From Streptomyces griseoluteus (GTDB taxonomy: Bacteria; Actinomycetota; Actinomycetes; Streptomycetales; Streptomycetaceae), in contig NZ_SRRU01000003.1 of assembly GCF_004784465.1 (NCBI RefSeq), positions 248,001 to 312,000 of the forward strand: 64,000 nt of DNA. The letters are read 5' to 3'. Positions within the stretch are counted from its first letter, which is position 1, and every line of letters starts with the position of its first letter. The notes beneath the pieces are model-generated. The model searched no databases. It had not been told where the DNA came from and saw only the letters and a list, made by a program, of their open reading frames with translations. The translations under genes and the position numbers were made by a program. This document shows, piece by piece, positions 1-8,419 of this stretch.

Positions 1-1570
1 GCCGCGTGTCCTCCGTGGTGCCGTGTCGGTCCTGCTTCAAGGGTGCGACTGCCCGGTGTCGTACCGCCGCCGCGAGCGTACGGTGTCCGGCCTGCTCGGC
101 GAGCGCGAGGCGTTCCGCGGGGAAGGGCCGCTGCCACCACTCCCCCTGCGCGGCGGCGGTGGTGGCCCGCAGGTCGGTGAGCGCCAGGGCGAGGGCGCGA
201 CGGGCGGCCGGCAGGGCATGGGGCGCCGGGTGGGTCAGCAGGTGCTCGGTGTGCGCGCCGGCGTTCTCGACGGCGGTCAGGGCGTCGTGCACGCGGTCGC
301 CGGCCCGCCGGTTGGTGACCAGCACGGCGGCGGCGAGCCCGGCCAGCGCACCGACCAGGGTGTCCAGCACCCGCTGGGTGATCAGCGTGCCGGGGTCCTG
401 GAGGTGGGTGAACTCGGTGATGAGCAGGGCCATGGGGGTCACGCAGACCGAGCCGAGCCAGTAGTTGCGGGCGATGAGCGCTTCCGCGCCGAAGCTGCAC
501 GCCAGGCAGCACAGGACCAGCGTGACGGGGTGGAGGTGGGTCAGCGGGGTGAGTGCGGCGAAGAGGAGCACGCCCAGGAGGTTGCCCACGACGCGCTGGA
601 CGCTCCGGTTCCAGGTGAGGGTGACGTTGGCCTGGTAGAGGGAGGCGGCGGTGACCAGGGCCCAGTAAGGGCGTCCCACGCCGAGGGAGAGGGCGGCCAG
701 ACCGGCCAGCGCGCAGCCCAGGGCGGTGCGGCTGGCTATGGGGGCCAGATGCTTGAAGGGGATGCGGGCGTGGCGGGGGTACGGGACGGCCGGGTGGGTG
801 GTTTCCGCTTGCGGTACCGGTCCGGTGCCGCGCAAGGCCTGGGCCCAGACGCGCAGCCGGCCGGGGTCGGCGTCGGCGGTCTCGGCGCTGAGCAGCAGGT
901 TCTCCAGGGCTCGCCGGGTGGTGTCGGGGCGGACGCCGGGGGAACGGAGGGCCTGCCAGGCGGTGTGCAGGGCCGGGTGGGCGGGCGCGTGGCCCTGGTC
1001 GGCGAGGTCGGCGGCCGCGTTGAGGGCCGCGGCGACGGCCCGGCGCTCGGGCCCGTGCGGTCGGAGCACTCCGGGGGCCATGCAGACGAGCCAGGACCAG
1101 GCTCCGGCGGCGAGAGTGAGGCCGAGGTGGGCGGGGACCTGGCCGGGGGTCTGCGGGATGAAAAGGGCGGCGGAGCTGATGAAGGTGACGACCACGTTGC
1201 CGGGCGGTCCGACGCGGGTGGACTCGCAGACCGTCTTCTGCGCGGCGGCCAGCAGGGCGCCGACGAGCACCAGGACGACGGGGCCGGGGGCGAGCGCCGA
1301 GGCGAGCAGGGCGACCGCGAGCCCGGCCGTCATGCCGAGCACGACCCCGGTGAGGACGCGGGCGCGGGCCGCGTAGGGGCGCTGGTGGCCGTAGAGCGCG
1401 CAGAGGGAGCCGGCCATCGTGTAGAGGGCGAGGTCGAGGCGGCCGAGAGCCAGCAGGAGGAGGTTGGGCGGGGCCGTCGACACGACCACGCTGAGCGCGG
1501 GCTTGAACCAGATGGCGGAGGGTCCCTGGAGGCGGAGCGCCTGGGTGAGGGGGAGGCGACGGCTGCTCAT
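1..1570 (-). CDS. FUSC family membrane protein (3' end outside window)
   Basis: The reading frame opens at the ATG at 1570 and stays open to the left edge, so at least 523 residues are present and the C-terminus is missing. Two hydrophobic blocks, each of several membrane segments (roughly residues 25-150 and 280-410), flank a soluble helical middle. This is the FUSC/aromatic-acid-exporter layout. Such proteins are thought to form membrane pores for efflux of organic acids, but the substrate cannot be read from sequence. A second FUSC gene lies at 20906-22399. An AT-rich island with an imperfect inverted repeat sits directly upstream of the start. Confidence 0.85.
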   Translation of the reverse strand, partial: MSSRRLPLTQALRLQGPSAIWFKPALSVVVSTAPPNLLLLALGRLDLALYTMAGSLCALYGHQRPYAARARVLTGVVLGMTAGLAVALLASALAPGPVVLVLVGALLAAAQKTVCESTRVGPPGNVVVTFISSAALFIPQTPGQVPAHLGLTLAAGAWSWLVCMAPGVLRPHGPERRAVAAALNAAADLADQGHAPAHPALHTAWQALRSPGVRPDTTRRALENLLLSAETADADPGRLRVWAQALRGTGPVPQAETTHPAVPYPRHARIPFKHLAPIASRTALGCALAGLAALSLGVGRPYWALVTAASLYQANVTLTWNRSVQRVVGNLLGVLLFAALTPLTHLHPVTLVLCCLACSFGAEALIARNYWLGSVCVTPMALLITEFTHLQDPGTLITQRVLDTLVGALAGLAAAVLVTNRRAGDRVHDALTAVENAGAHTEHLLTHPAPHALPAARRALALALTDLRATTAAAQGEWWQRPFPAERLALAEQAGHRTLAAAVRHRAVAPLKQDRHGTTEDTR

Positions 1571-1620
1571 ACGTATAATTTAACAGGTATTTCACCAGTA
1601 AAAGATTTGTCGCGGTCCGG
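1571..1620. promoter_or_regulatory. AT-rich divergent control region with imperfect inverted repeat
   Basis: About 40 bases of AT-rich DNA stand out in a 72% GC background between the FUSC gene and the DUF5134 gene. The region contains TATAAT on the plus strand (1574-1579). It also holds an imperfect dyad, TTAACAGGT (1580-1588) and ACCAGTAAA (1594-1602), with 7 of 9 positions pairing around a 5-base spacer. The dyad lies 10-32 bases upstream of the FUSC start, where a repressor would block transcription. No regulator gene is adjacent, so the cognate protein is unknown. Confidence 0.4.
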
Positions 1621-1745
1621 CATCCGCCCTGATCACACGCCGTGCTCCGGCGAACGCTCCCCGTACACCCCCTTGCGCTCGCGTGCGCTGCGCGTGGCGT
1701 GGGCATCGCATCCCTCGACATGGCGTCGAACGGGGGTGGTTGCGC

Positions 1746-2291
1746 GTGCACGGACCGGTGTCACCGGCCTGGCTGCTGGTCGCGCTGTGCGCGGCGACCG
1801 GCGCCTACTGCCTGCTGCGGATGCGCAGCGGGGTCGAGGAGCAGCGCCGCGCGGCGGGCGGCGAGGCGCTGATGGGCTTCGGGATGGCGGCGATGGCGGT
1901 ACCGGCCGCGGTGTTCGCCCCGCCGCGCTGGGTGTGGCCGCTGTACGCCGCCGTCTTCGGGCTGGCCGCGCTCCGCGCGCTGTGGTCGGCGCGGCAGAGC
2001 GCCCACCATCTGCACCACCTGCTGGGCAGTACGGCGATGGTGTACATGGCGGTACTGATGGCCGCGGCCCCGGCTCACCACCATCACGGGGGCGGCTCCG
2101 GGCCGGCCTGGCTGACGGGCGCGCTGCTGCTCTACTTCACCGGCTACGTCCTGCTGACCGGCGCCCGTCTGGTGCCGGTGACCGTACGGGGCGGCCCCGG
2201 CTCGGTGCGGTGGGGCGACCGGCCCGAGCTGTCCCGGGTGTGCCGGCTGTCGATGGGGATAGGCATGCTGGCGATGCTTCTGACGATGTGA
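1746..2291 (+). CDS. DUF5134 membrane protein
   Basis: 181 residues from the GTG at 1746. This start is preferred to an in-frame one at 1683 because it places the first hydrophobic segment (PAWLLVALCAATGAYCLL) at the N-terminus. About five membrane segments follow, with a His-rich stretch (HHLHHLL, then AHHHHGGGSG) in the middle. DUF5134 is an actinobacterial membrane family of unknown function. The histidines lie at or near membrane borders and could bind metal (inference). The M56 peptidase gene follows in the same direction, but its promoter-like sequence suggests it is transcribed separately. Confidence 0.75.
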   Translation: MHGPVSPAWLLVALCAATGAYCLLRMRSGVEEQRRAAGGEALMGFGMAAMAVPAAVFAPPRWVWPLYAAVFGLAALRALWSARQSAHHLHHLLGSTAMVYMAVLMAAAPAHHHHGGGSGPAWLTGALLLYFTGYVLLTGARLVPVTVRGGPGSVRWGDRPELSRVCRLSMGIGMLAMLLTM

Positions 2292-2375
2292 CACCTCAAG
2301 CGGCGTGCGGCGCTTGGGAGTTGCCTGCGTCACTTCGGCGCCGGTGAGTGGTCCGGTGCTCATAGGGTGCTGCCC

Positions 2376-3308
2376 ATGAACGTCCCCGTGGCACTGCTGC
2401 TGCTCGGCATCCTGACCTCCGTCGCCGCCCCGCGCCTGCTGGCCCGGGCCGACTGGCCGGACCGGGAGCCGGTGGTGGCGCTGTGGGCCTGGCAGTGTGT
2501 GGTGGCCGCCGTCCTGCTGTGCTGCGGGCTGTCGATGACCCTGAGCGCGGCGGCGGCCTGGCAGGAGGTGCGCGGGCATCTGTTCAGCGGGGCCCCGCAC
2601 GGGGTCGTCGAGGCGTACGCCCTCGGCGCGGCGGGTCCCTGGGCGGCGCCGACCGCCGTGACGCTCGCCTGCGGAGGGCTGTGGACCCTGGCGATGCTGG
2701 CCGGCGAGGTGCGGCGCGCGCGGCGCCGCCGACGGGTGAGCCGGACCGAACTCCTGCGGCGGGCGCCCGTGTTGCCGGGCGAGGAGCCTGGCGGACGCCT
2801 GGTGGTCCTGGAGGGCGACCGCCCGGACGCCTACTGGCTCCCCGGTGCCACGCCCCGGCTCGTCGTCACCACGGCCGCGCTCCGCCGCCTCAAGGGCAGC
2901 CGCCTGGACGCCCTGCTCGCCCACGAACAGGACCACGCCCGCTTCCGCCACGACTGGCTGCTGCACTGCTCCGCCGCCCTGGCCGGCGGCTTCCCCCAGG
3001 TCCCGGTGTTCGCCGCCTTCCGCGACGAGATGCACCGCCTGGTCGAACTGGCCGCCGACGACACCGCCTCCCGCCGCTTCGGCCGCGTCACCACCGCCCT
3101 CGCCCTGGTCGACCTCAACGAGGACCGAGGAGTCTTCGGCCCCTCTCCCACCCCGCACGCCCAGCTCCCCCAGCGCGTCAACCGCCTCCTCGCGGCCCCG
3201 CCCCGCCTTCCGGCCCCCCAGCGCCTCCGCCTGACGGCAACGGCCGCCCTGGTACCGGCACTTCCGGTGATCGTCGCTTTCGTTCCGGGGTTGCGGGCGT
3301 TGCATTAG
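2376..3308 (+). CDS. M56 family membrane metallopeptidase
   Basis: 310 residues. The zinc motif HEQDH (in LLAHEQDHARFRHDW) marks the BlaR1/MecR1-type M56 peptidase domain. It is followed by an acidic region (ELAADDTASR) carrying the third zinc ligand. Membrane segments lie near residues 5-25, 40-60 and 90-115, and one more at the C-terminus. There is no penicillin-binding sensor domain and no BlaI repressor gene next door, so this is a stand-alone Streptomyces type with unknown substrate. TAGGGT (2363-2368) ends 7 bases before the ATG, so the mRNA is probably leaderless. An in-frame GTG at 2367 is less likely. Confidence 0.85.
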   Translation: MNVPVALLLLGILTSVAAPRLLARADWPDREPVVALWAWQCVVAAVLLCCGLSMTLSAAAAWQEVRGHLFSGAPHGVVEAYALGAAGPWAAPTAVTLACGGLWTLAMLAGEVRRARRRRRVSRTELLRRAPVLPGEEPGGRLVVLEGDRPDAYWLPGATPRLVVTTAALRRLKGSRLDALLAHEQDHARFRHDWLLHCSAALAGGFPQVPVFAAFRDEMHRLVELAADDTASRRFGRVTTALALVDLNEDRGVFGPSPTPHAQLPQRVNRLLAAPPRLPAPQRLRLTATAALVPALPVIVAFVPGLRALH

Positions 3309-3375
3309 GGTCTGGCACCCCCCCGCGCCGACGCGTCGGATGCCGCCCCGGCCCCTCACCGGCGAAGATCCCCCC

Positions 3376-4017
3376 ATGCCCCGCCGATCCCCTCGAACCA
3401 CCCTCCTCCTGGCCCTCCCCTCCGCCCTCCTCCTGGCCCTCGTCGCCACCCACTGGTCCCCCCTCCTCACCCTGGACGAGGACATCGCGCGCACCACCCA
3501 CCGCTGGGCAGTGAGTGACTGGGGCATCACGCAGGTCTTCCGGTTACTGACCGACTGGGTCTGGGACCCGGTGACCATGCGGCTGCTCTGTGCCGGAGTC
3601 GCCCTGTGGCTGGTGTGGCGAAGGGCGGCCTGGTGGACGGCACTGTGGCTGCTGGCCACCTGCGCTGTCGCGGCCGTGGTGCAGCAGGCCGTGAAGGCGG
3701 GGGTCGGGCGGCCGCGCCCGGTGTGGCCCGACCCCGTGGACAGCGCGCGGTTCGCCGCGTTCCCGTCCGGCCATGCCATGACGGCCACGGTGGTGTGCGG
3801 GTTGCTCCTCTGGCTGATCCGTGAACACGGTGTGCACGGCCCCCGTTGGTACGGCGCGGTCGCCGTGGCCCTCGTCTCCGTACTCGGCGTCGGCCTCACG
3901 CGGATCTGGCTGGGCGTGCACTGGTTCTCGGACGTGCTCGGGGGCTGGCTGTTCGGGGCGTTGGTGGTGGCCGGTGCCGTGCTGGTGCACGGGTACAGGA
4001 GTAAGGTCCGCCCATGA
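3376..4017 (+). CDS. PAP2 family membrane phosphatase, with a TTA codon
   Basis: 213 residues from the ATG at 3376; an in-frame ATG at 3340 is the alternative. All three acid-phosphatase motifs are present: KAGVGRPRP, PSGH, and TRIWLGVHWFSD. About six membrane helices surround them. PAP2 enzymes dephosphorylate membrane lipids such as phosphatidate or undecaprenyl diphosphate. Codon 57 is TTA (3544-3546), read only by the bldA leucyl tRNA in Streptomyces, so expression should depend on developmental stage. The stop overlaps the start of the HAD gene (ATGA), implying translational coupling. Confidence 0.88.
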   Translation: MPRRSPRTTLLLALPSALLLALVATHWSPLLTLDEDIARTTHRWAVSDWGITQVFRLLTDWVWDPVTMRLLCAGVALWLVWRRAAWWTALWLLATCAVAAVVQQAVKAGVGRPRPVWPDPVDSARFAAFPSGHAMTATVVCGLLLWLIREHGVHGPRWYGAVAVALVSVLGVGLTRIWLGVHWFSDVLGGWLFGALVVAGAVLVHGYRSKVRP

Positions 4018-4724
4018 CCGCTGTGTTGTTCGACTTCTCGGGCACGCTGTGCCGCATAGAGTCCACCGAGTCCTGGCTCCGCGCCACCCTCGCGGCGACC
4101 GGCACCCGGATGGCGGAGCCCCAACTCATCGAAGCGGCGACCGCGTTGGAGACCGCGGGTGCGCTGCCCGGCGGTGCCGAACCGACCGCCGTCCCGGAGG
4201 AGCTGGCCGCGGCCTGGGACGAGCGGGACCTCGACGCGGCGTCGCACCGAGCCGCGTACACCGGCCTCTCCCGGCAGGTGCCCCTGCCCGCGGACGCCCT
4301 CCACGACGCGCTGTACGACCGCGCCGTGACTCCCGCCGCCTGGACCCCGTACCCCGACGCGCCCCAAGTCCTTGAAGAACTGCGCCGACGCGGAATCGCC
4401 GTCGGCATCGTCAGCAACATCGGCTGGGACCTGCGCCCGGTCTTCCGGCAGTACGGGCTCGACAAGTACGTGGACGCGTACGTGCTGTCCTACGAGCACG
4501 GCGTGCGCAAGCCCGACGCCCGACTCTTCGCCGCCGCCTGCGCCGAGTTGGGGGTGGAACCCGAGCACACGCTGATGGTCGGCGACAGCAGGGCCGCCGA
4601 CGGCGGCGCCGCCGCGCTCGGCTGCCGGGTGCACTTCGTGGACCATCTGCCGGTGCGTGAACGCCCGGACGCCCTGCTGCCCGTGCTGGACCTGCCGGAA
4701 AGCGCGGAACTGCCGCCCGCCTGA
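4014..4724 (+). CDS. HAD-superfamily hydrolase
   Basis: 236 residues. Motif I is FDFSGTLC, with Ser in place of the usual Asp two positions after the nucleophile Asp. Motif II is IVSNIG, motif III is the Lys in RKPDARLF, and motif IV is MVGDSRAAD. An alpha-helical cap lies between motifs I and II. HAD members of this type are small-molecule phosphatases. The substituted second Asp (normally the general acid/base) could weaken phosphatase activity (inference). Overlap with the PAP2 gene means it shares the TTA-controlled message. Confidence 0.85.
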   Translation: MTAVLFDFSGTLCRIESTESWLRATLAATGTRMAEPQLIEAATALETAGALPGGAEPTAVPEELAAAWDERDLDAASHRAAYTGLSRQVPLPADALHDALYDRAVTPAAWTPYPDAPQVLEELRRRGIAVGIVSNIGWDLRPVFRQYGLDKYVDAYVLSYEHGVRKPDARLFAAACAELGVEPEHTLMVGDSRAADGGAAALGCRVHFVDHLPVRERPDALLPVLDLPESAELPPA

Positions 4725-4803
4725 GGCGCTCCCCCGCGGCGCTCAGACGAACGGCAGCCCTGAAAAGGCCCCGCGCGGTGCGGTGCCCCATGCCGTGAGT
4801 ATA

Positions 4804-4824
4804 GTTGGCTGACAGCCAGTCAAC
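4804..4824. promoter_or_regulatory. Operator overlapping the TetR promoter
   Basis: GTTGGCTG and CAGTCAAC pair at 7 of 8 positions, and the centre contains a perfect 13-base palindrome, TGGCTGACAGCCA. A -10-like TATAGT (4800-4805) runs into the left arm, and the TetR start is 15 bases downstream after an AGGAG. This is where an autorepressor of the TetR family would bind. Confidence 0.6.
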
Positions 4825-4838
4825 GCAGGAGTTCGACA

Positions 4839-5510
4839 ATGTCCCCGCGCAGCGCCTCGGTCAATGAAGAGCTGCGGCGGCGTTCGCGCGAGCGGCTCCT
4901 GCAGGCAGCGGTCGAACTGGTGGACGAGCGCGGGTTCGAGGCGACGACCCTCGGCGACATCGCGGACCGCGCCGGATCGGCGCGCGGACTGGTCTCGTAC
5001 TACTTCCCCGGCAAGCGCCGGCTCGTGCAGTCCGCCGTGCACCGGCTGATGCATCGCACGCTGGAGGAGGCGCTGGAGCGGGAGCCGCGTACGGAGGACG
5101 GGCGGGAGCGGCTGGCCCGTGCCATCGACGCGATCCTGGGCCTGGCGCGGGAGCATCCGGTGCTCATGCGCCAGCACATGGCGGGCCTGCTGCACGAGGA
5201 GGGCTTCGTACAGTGCCCGGAGCAGCAGCGCCTCTCCGAACTCCTCGGCGACACGATCGCCCGCGGCGGCGCCGCCGACGTCACGGCCGGCTACCCGATG
5301 CTCCGGGCGCTGCTGATGGGCGCGGTCTACGCCGCACTGGTACCGGGGGTGCCCATGCCGATCCCCGTCCTGCGAGCGGAGCTGTTCGAGCGCTACGGGC
5401 TCGACGGGGAGCTGGGCCGGCCACCGGGCGGCGACACGGACGCCGAGCCCGGCCGGGGCGACCTGTCCCGCTTCTTCGCCACGGAGAAGCAGCCGGACGA
5501 AGGCGAGTAG
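4839..5510 (+). CDS. TetR/AcrR family transcriptional regulator
   Basis: 223 residues. The N-terminal helix-turn-helix is typical: RERLLQAAVELVDERG, then TTLGDIADRAGSARGLVSYYF. The helical C-terminal half (residues 60-190) would bind an unknown ligand. It is preceded by AGGAG and a dyad over the promoter, so negative autoregulation is likely. The FprA-like reductase gene starts 87 bases downstream in the same direction and is a candidate second target. Confidence 0.9.
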   Translation: MSPRSASVNEELRRRSRERLLQAAVELVDERGFEATTLGDIADRAGSARGLVSYYFPGKRRLVQSAVHRLMHRTLEEALEREPRTEDGRERLARAIDAILGLAREHPVLMRQHMAGLLHEEGFVQCPEQQRLSELLGDTIARGGAADVTAGYPMLRALLMGAVYAALVPGVPMPIPVLRAELFERYGLDGELGRPPGGDTDAEPGRGDLSRFFATEKQPDEGE

Positions 5511-5597
5511 CGCGCCCTCCCTGCCGACCCCGCCGCGCGGTGCCATGCTGGAGCCGTCAGGGCTGTCACCCGATGCCCTCGGGGTGAGGAGTACGCC

Positions 5598-6938
5598 GTG
5601 CTGCGTGTCGCCGTCGTCGGGTCCGGACCGAGCGGGTGCTACACCGCGCAGAACCTGGTGGAGCGCCACCCCGACGTGCACGTGGACGTGCTGGACCGGC
5701 TGCCGGCCCCCTTCGGGCTGGTGCGGTACGGCGTCGCCCCGGACCACGAGAAGATCAAGTCGCTCCAGGGCAGCCTCCGGACGGTGCTGGAGCACGACCG
5801 GGTCCGGTTCCTGGGCGGGGTCGGGGTCGGCGGTCCGGACGGGGTGCCGGTGGAGCGGCTGCGGGAGCTGTACCACGCGGTGGTGTACTGCGTGGGCGCG
5901 GCGGCGGGCCGACCGCTGGGCATTCCGGGCGAGGAACTGCCGGGGAGCTGGTCGGCGTCGGAGTTCGTGTCCTGGTACAGCGCGCATCCGGACGCGGCGG
6001 ACGAGGGTTTCCTGCGCGACGTGCGCTCGGCGGTGGTCGTCGGAGTCGGCAATGTGGCCGTCGACGTGACGCGGATGCTGATGCGCGGCGCGGCCGAGCT
6101 GCACGGGACGGACATGCCGCAGGCGGCGCTGGAGATGCTGACCGGGGGCGGGGTCGGCGAGGTGCTGATGGCCGGACGGCGCGGGCCCACGCAGGCGCGG
6201 TTCACCACCAAGGAGCTGAGGGAGCTGGGGCATCTGCCGGGCGTCGGCGTCTCGGTCGACCCGGCGGAGCTGGCGCTGGACCCCGGATTCGCGGACCTCT
6301 CGGCGCTGCCGCCCGCCCAGCGGCGTAACGCCGAGGTGCTGCGCGACTGGGCCGCCGTCTCTCCCCCGGACACCGACCGGACGATCCGCCTGCGGTTCTT
6401 CCTGCGTCCGGTGGAGGTACTGGAGGCGGACGGCCGGGTGGGCGGGGTCCGTTTCGAGCGCACCGCGCCGGACGGGCAGGGCGGGGTGCGGGGCACGGGC
6501 GTGTTCGAGGACGTCCCCGCGCAGCTGGTGCTCCGTTCGGTGGGTTACCTGGGGATGCCGCCAAAGGGGCTGCCGTCCGACCCGGTGACAGGGACGGTGC
6601 CGCATCTGGCGGGCCGGGTGCTGAGCGACGGCGTGCCGGTGCCGGGTGAGTACGTGGCCGGGTGGATCAAGCGCGGCCCGACCGGCGTCATCGGGAGCAA
6701 CCGTTCCTGTGCCAAGGAGACGGTGACCTCGCTGCTGGAGGACGTCCCCGCGCTGAAGTCCCGTGTGGTGCCCAAGGACCCGCTGCCGGGGCTGCGGGCT
6801 GCGGGCACCGACCCGGTGGCGTGGCGGGGCTGGCTGGCGATCGAGCGGGCCGAGGCGGAACTGGGCGCGAGCCTGGGCCGGAACCGGGTCAAGCTGTCCG
6901 ACTGGGACGCGCTCTGGGCGGCGGCGCGGTCGGAGTAA
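5598..6938 (+). CDS. FprA-like NADPH:ferredoxin oxidoreductase
   Basis: 446 residues from a GTG preceded by GAGGAG. The N-terminal FAD fold is VAVVGSGPSGCYTAQ, followed by the adrenodoxin-reductase signature PAPFGLVRYGVAPDH. A second nucleotide-binding region (VVVGVGNVAVDVTRML) binds NADPH. The C-terminal GWIKRGPTGVIGSNR is also conserved in mycobacterial FprA and mitochondrial adrenodoxin reductase. The enzyme passes electrons from NADPH to ferredoxins, often for cytochrome P450s. No ferredoxin or P450 gene lies nearby, so its partner must be encoded elsewhere. Confidence 0.92.
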   Translation: MLRVAVVGSGPSGCYTAQNLVERHPDVHVDVLDRLPAPFGLVRYGVAPDHEKIKSLQGSLRTVLEHDRVRFLGGVGVGGPDGVPVERLRELYHAVVYCVGAAAGRPLGIPGEELPGSWSASEFVSWYSAHPDAADEGFLRDVRSAVVVGVGNVAVDVTRMLMRGAAELHGTDMPQAALEMLTGGGVGEVLMAGRRGPTQARFTTKELRELGHLPGVGVSVDPAELALDPGFADLSALPPAQRRNAEVLRDWAAVSPPDTDRTIRLRFFLRPVEVLEADGRVGGVRFERTAPDGQGGVRGTGVFEDVPAQLVLRSVGYLGMPPKGLPSDPVTGTVPHLAGRVLSDGVPVPGEYVAGWIKRGPTGVIGSNRSCAKETVTSLLEDVPALKSRVVPKDPLPGLRAAGTDPVAWRGWLAIERAEAELGASLGRNRVKLSDWDALWAAARSE

Positions 6939-7075
6939 CGCGGTGGAGGGTGTCCCCACCGTTCACATGGGCATGACACACAGCGGCAACGCACCGGAAA
7001 TCAACAAATTGTTCAAGGCGCCTACGGTCTCGTGCTGTCCGGTTGCCGCTCCCCGCCCGCCGCTCAGGAGGCCCC

Positions 7076-8419
7076 ATGGCCACGACCGCCGAAGTGCACC
7101 CCGTCGACGAGATACCCCCGGTACGGCAGCTCGCGGCCTTCGGGCTCCAGCATGTGCTCGCCATGTACGCGGGCGCCGTCGCCGTGCCGCTGATCGTGGG
7201 CGGCGCCATGCGGCTCTCCCCCGCCGACCTGGCGTATCTGATCACCGCCGACCTGCTGGTGTGCGGGGTGGCGACGCTGATCCAGTGCGTCGGCGTCTGG
7301 CGGTTCGGGGTACGGCTGCCGATCATGCAGGGCTGCACCTTCGCGGCCGTCTCGCCGATGGTGCTGATCGGCACGACAGGCGGCGGACTGCCCGCGATCT
7401 ACGGCTCGGTGATCGTCGCGGGGCTGGCGATCATGCTGCTGGCTCCGGTCTTCGGCCGGCTGCTGCGGTTCTTCCCGCCGCTGGTCACCGGCACCGTCAT
7501 CCTGATCATCGGGGTCTCCCTGCTGCCGGTCGCGGGCAACTGGGCGGCCGGCGGAGCGGGCGCGAAGGACTTCGGGGCGCCCCGGAATCTGGCGCTGGCC
7601 GCGTTCGTCCTGCTGGTGGTGCTGGTGGTGCAGCGCTTCGCCCCGCCCTTCCTGGCCCGGGTGGCCGTGCTGACCGGCATCGTGGTGGGTCTGGCCGTCG
7701 CGGTGCCGTTCGGCTTCACAGACTTCGGCGGGGTCGCGGACGCGGACTGGGTGGGGATCAGCACCCCGTTCCACTTCGGGGCACCGGAGTTCCGGGTGTC
7801 CGCGATCGTGTCCATGCTGGTGGTGGCGCTGGTGACGATGACGGAGACCACCGGTGACCTCATCGCGGTGGGCGAGCTCACCGGCCGCGAGGTCGAACCG
7901 CGCTCCCTGGCGGACGGGCTGCGCGCCGACGGTCTGTCGACCGTGCTGGGCGGGGTCTTCAACACCTTCCCGTACACCGCGTACGCGCAGAACGTCGGCC
8001 TGGTCGGCATGACACGGGTGCGCAGCCGGTGGGTGGTCGCCGCCGCGGGTGCCCTTCTCGTCCTCCTCGGGCTGCTGCCCAAGCTGGGGGCCGTCGTGGC
8101 CGCCGTCCCGGCGCCGGTGCTCGGCGGGGCGGGCCTGGTCATGTTCGGCACGGTCGCGGCGAGCGGCCTGCGCACCCTGGCCCGCGTGGACTTCCGGGAC
8201 AACCACAACCTCACCGTCGTCGCGGTCTCGGTCGCCGTCGGGATGCTCCCGGTGGGCGTGCCGACGGTGTACGCGCGGTTCCCGGACTGGTTCCAGACGG
8301 TGATGAACAGCGGCATCAGCGCGGGGTGCCTGACGGCGATCGTGCTCAACCTGCTGTTCAACCACCTGCCCGGCCGGAAGGCCGAGGAGGCTCCCGCACC
8401 GGTCGAGGAGAGCGTCTAG
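7076..8419 (+). CDS. NCS2 family nucleobase (uracil/xanthine) permease
   Basis: 447 residues from the ATG at 7076, set by the AGGAGG just upstream. About 14 membrane helices are visible. NCS2 signatures include LQHVLAMYAGAVAVPLIVG near the N-terminus and ETTGDLIAVGE in helix 8. The family imports uracil, xanthine or uric acid with H+ or Na+. Its stop codon and that of the convergent P-type ATPase share one CTAG (8416-8419). Confidence 0.9.
   Translation: MATTAEVHPVDEIPPVRQLAAFGLQHVLAMYAGAVAVPLIVGGAMRLSPADLAYLITADLLVCGVATLIQCVGVWRFGVRLPIMQGCTFAAVSPMVLIGTTGGGLPAIYGSVIVAGLAIMLLAPVFGRLLRFFPPLVTGTVILIIGVSLLPVAGNWAAGGAGAKDFGAPRNLALAAFVLLVVLVVQRFAPPFLARVAVLTGIVVGLAVAVPFGFTDFGGVADADWVGISTPFHFGAPEFRVSAIVSMLVVALVTMTETTGDLIAVGELTGREVEPRSLADGLRADGLSTVLGGVFNTFPYTAYAQNVGLVGMTRVRSRWVVAAAGALLVLLGLLPKLGAVVAAVPAPVLGGAGLVMFGTVAASGLRTLARVDFRDNHNLTVVAVSVAVGMLPVGVPTVYARFPDWFQTVMNSGISAGCLTAIVLNLLFNHLPGRKAEEAPAPVEESV

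Noticed and set aside
1761..4646. Long open frame antisense to the DUF5134, M56, PAP2 and HAD genes
   Set aside because: High GC makes long antisense frames common; the sense frames hold recognisable domains, and the antisense product is low-complexity.
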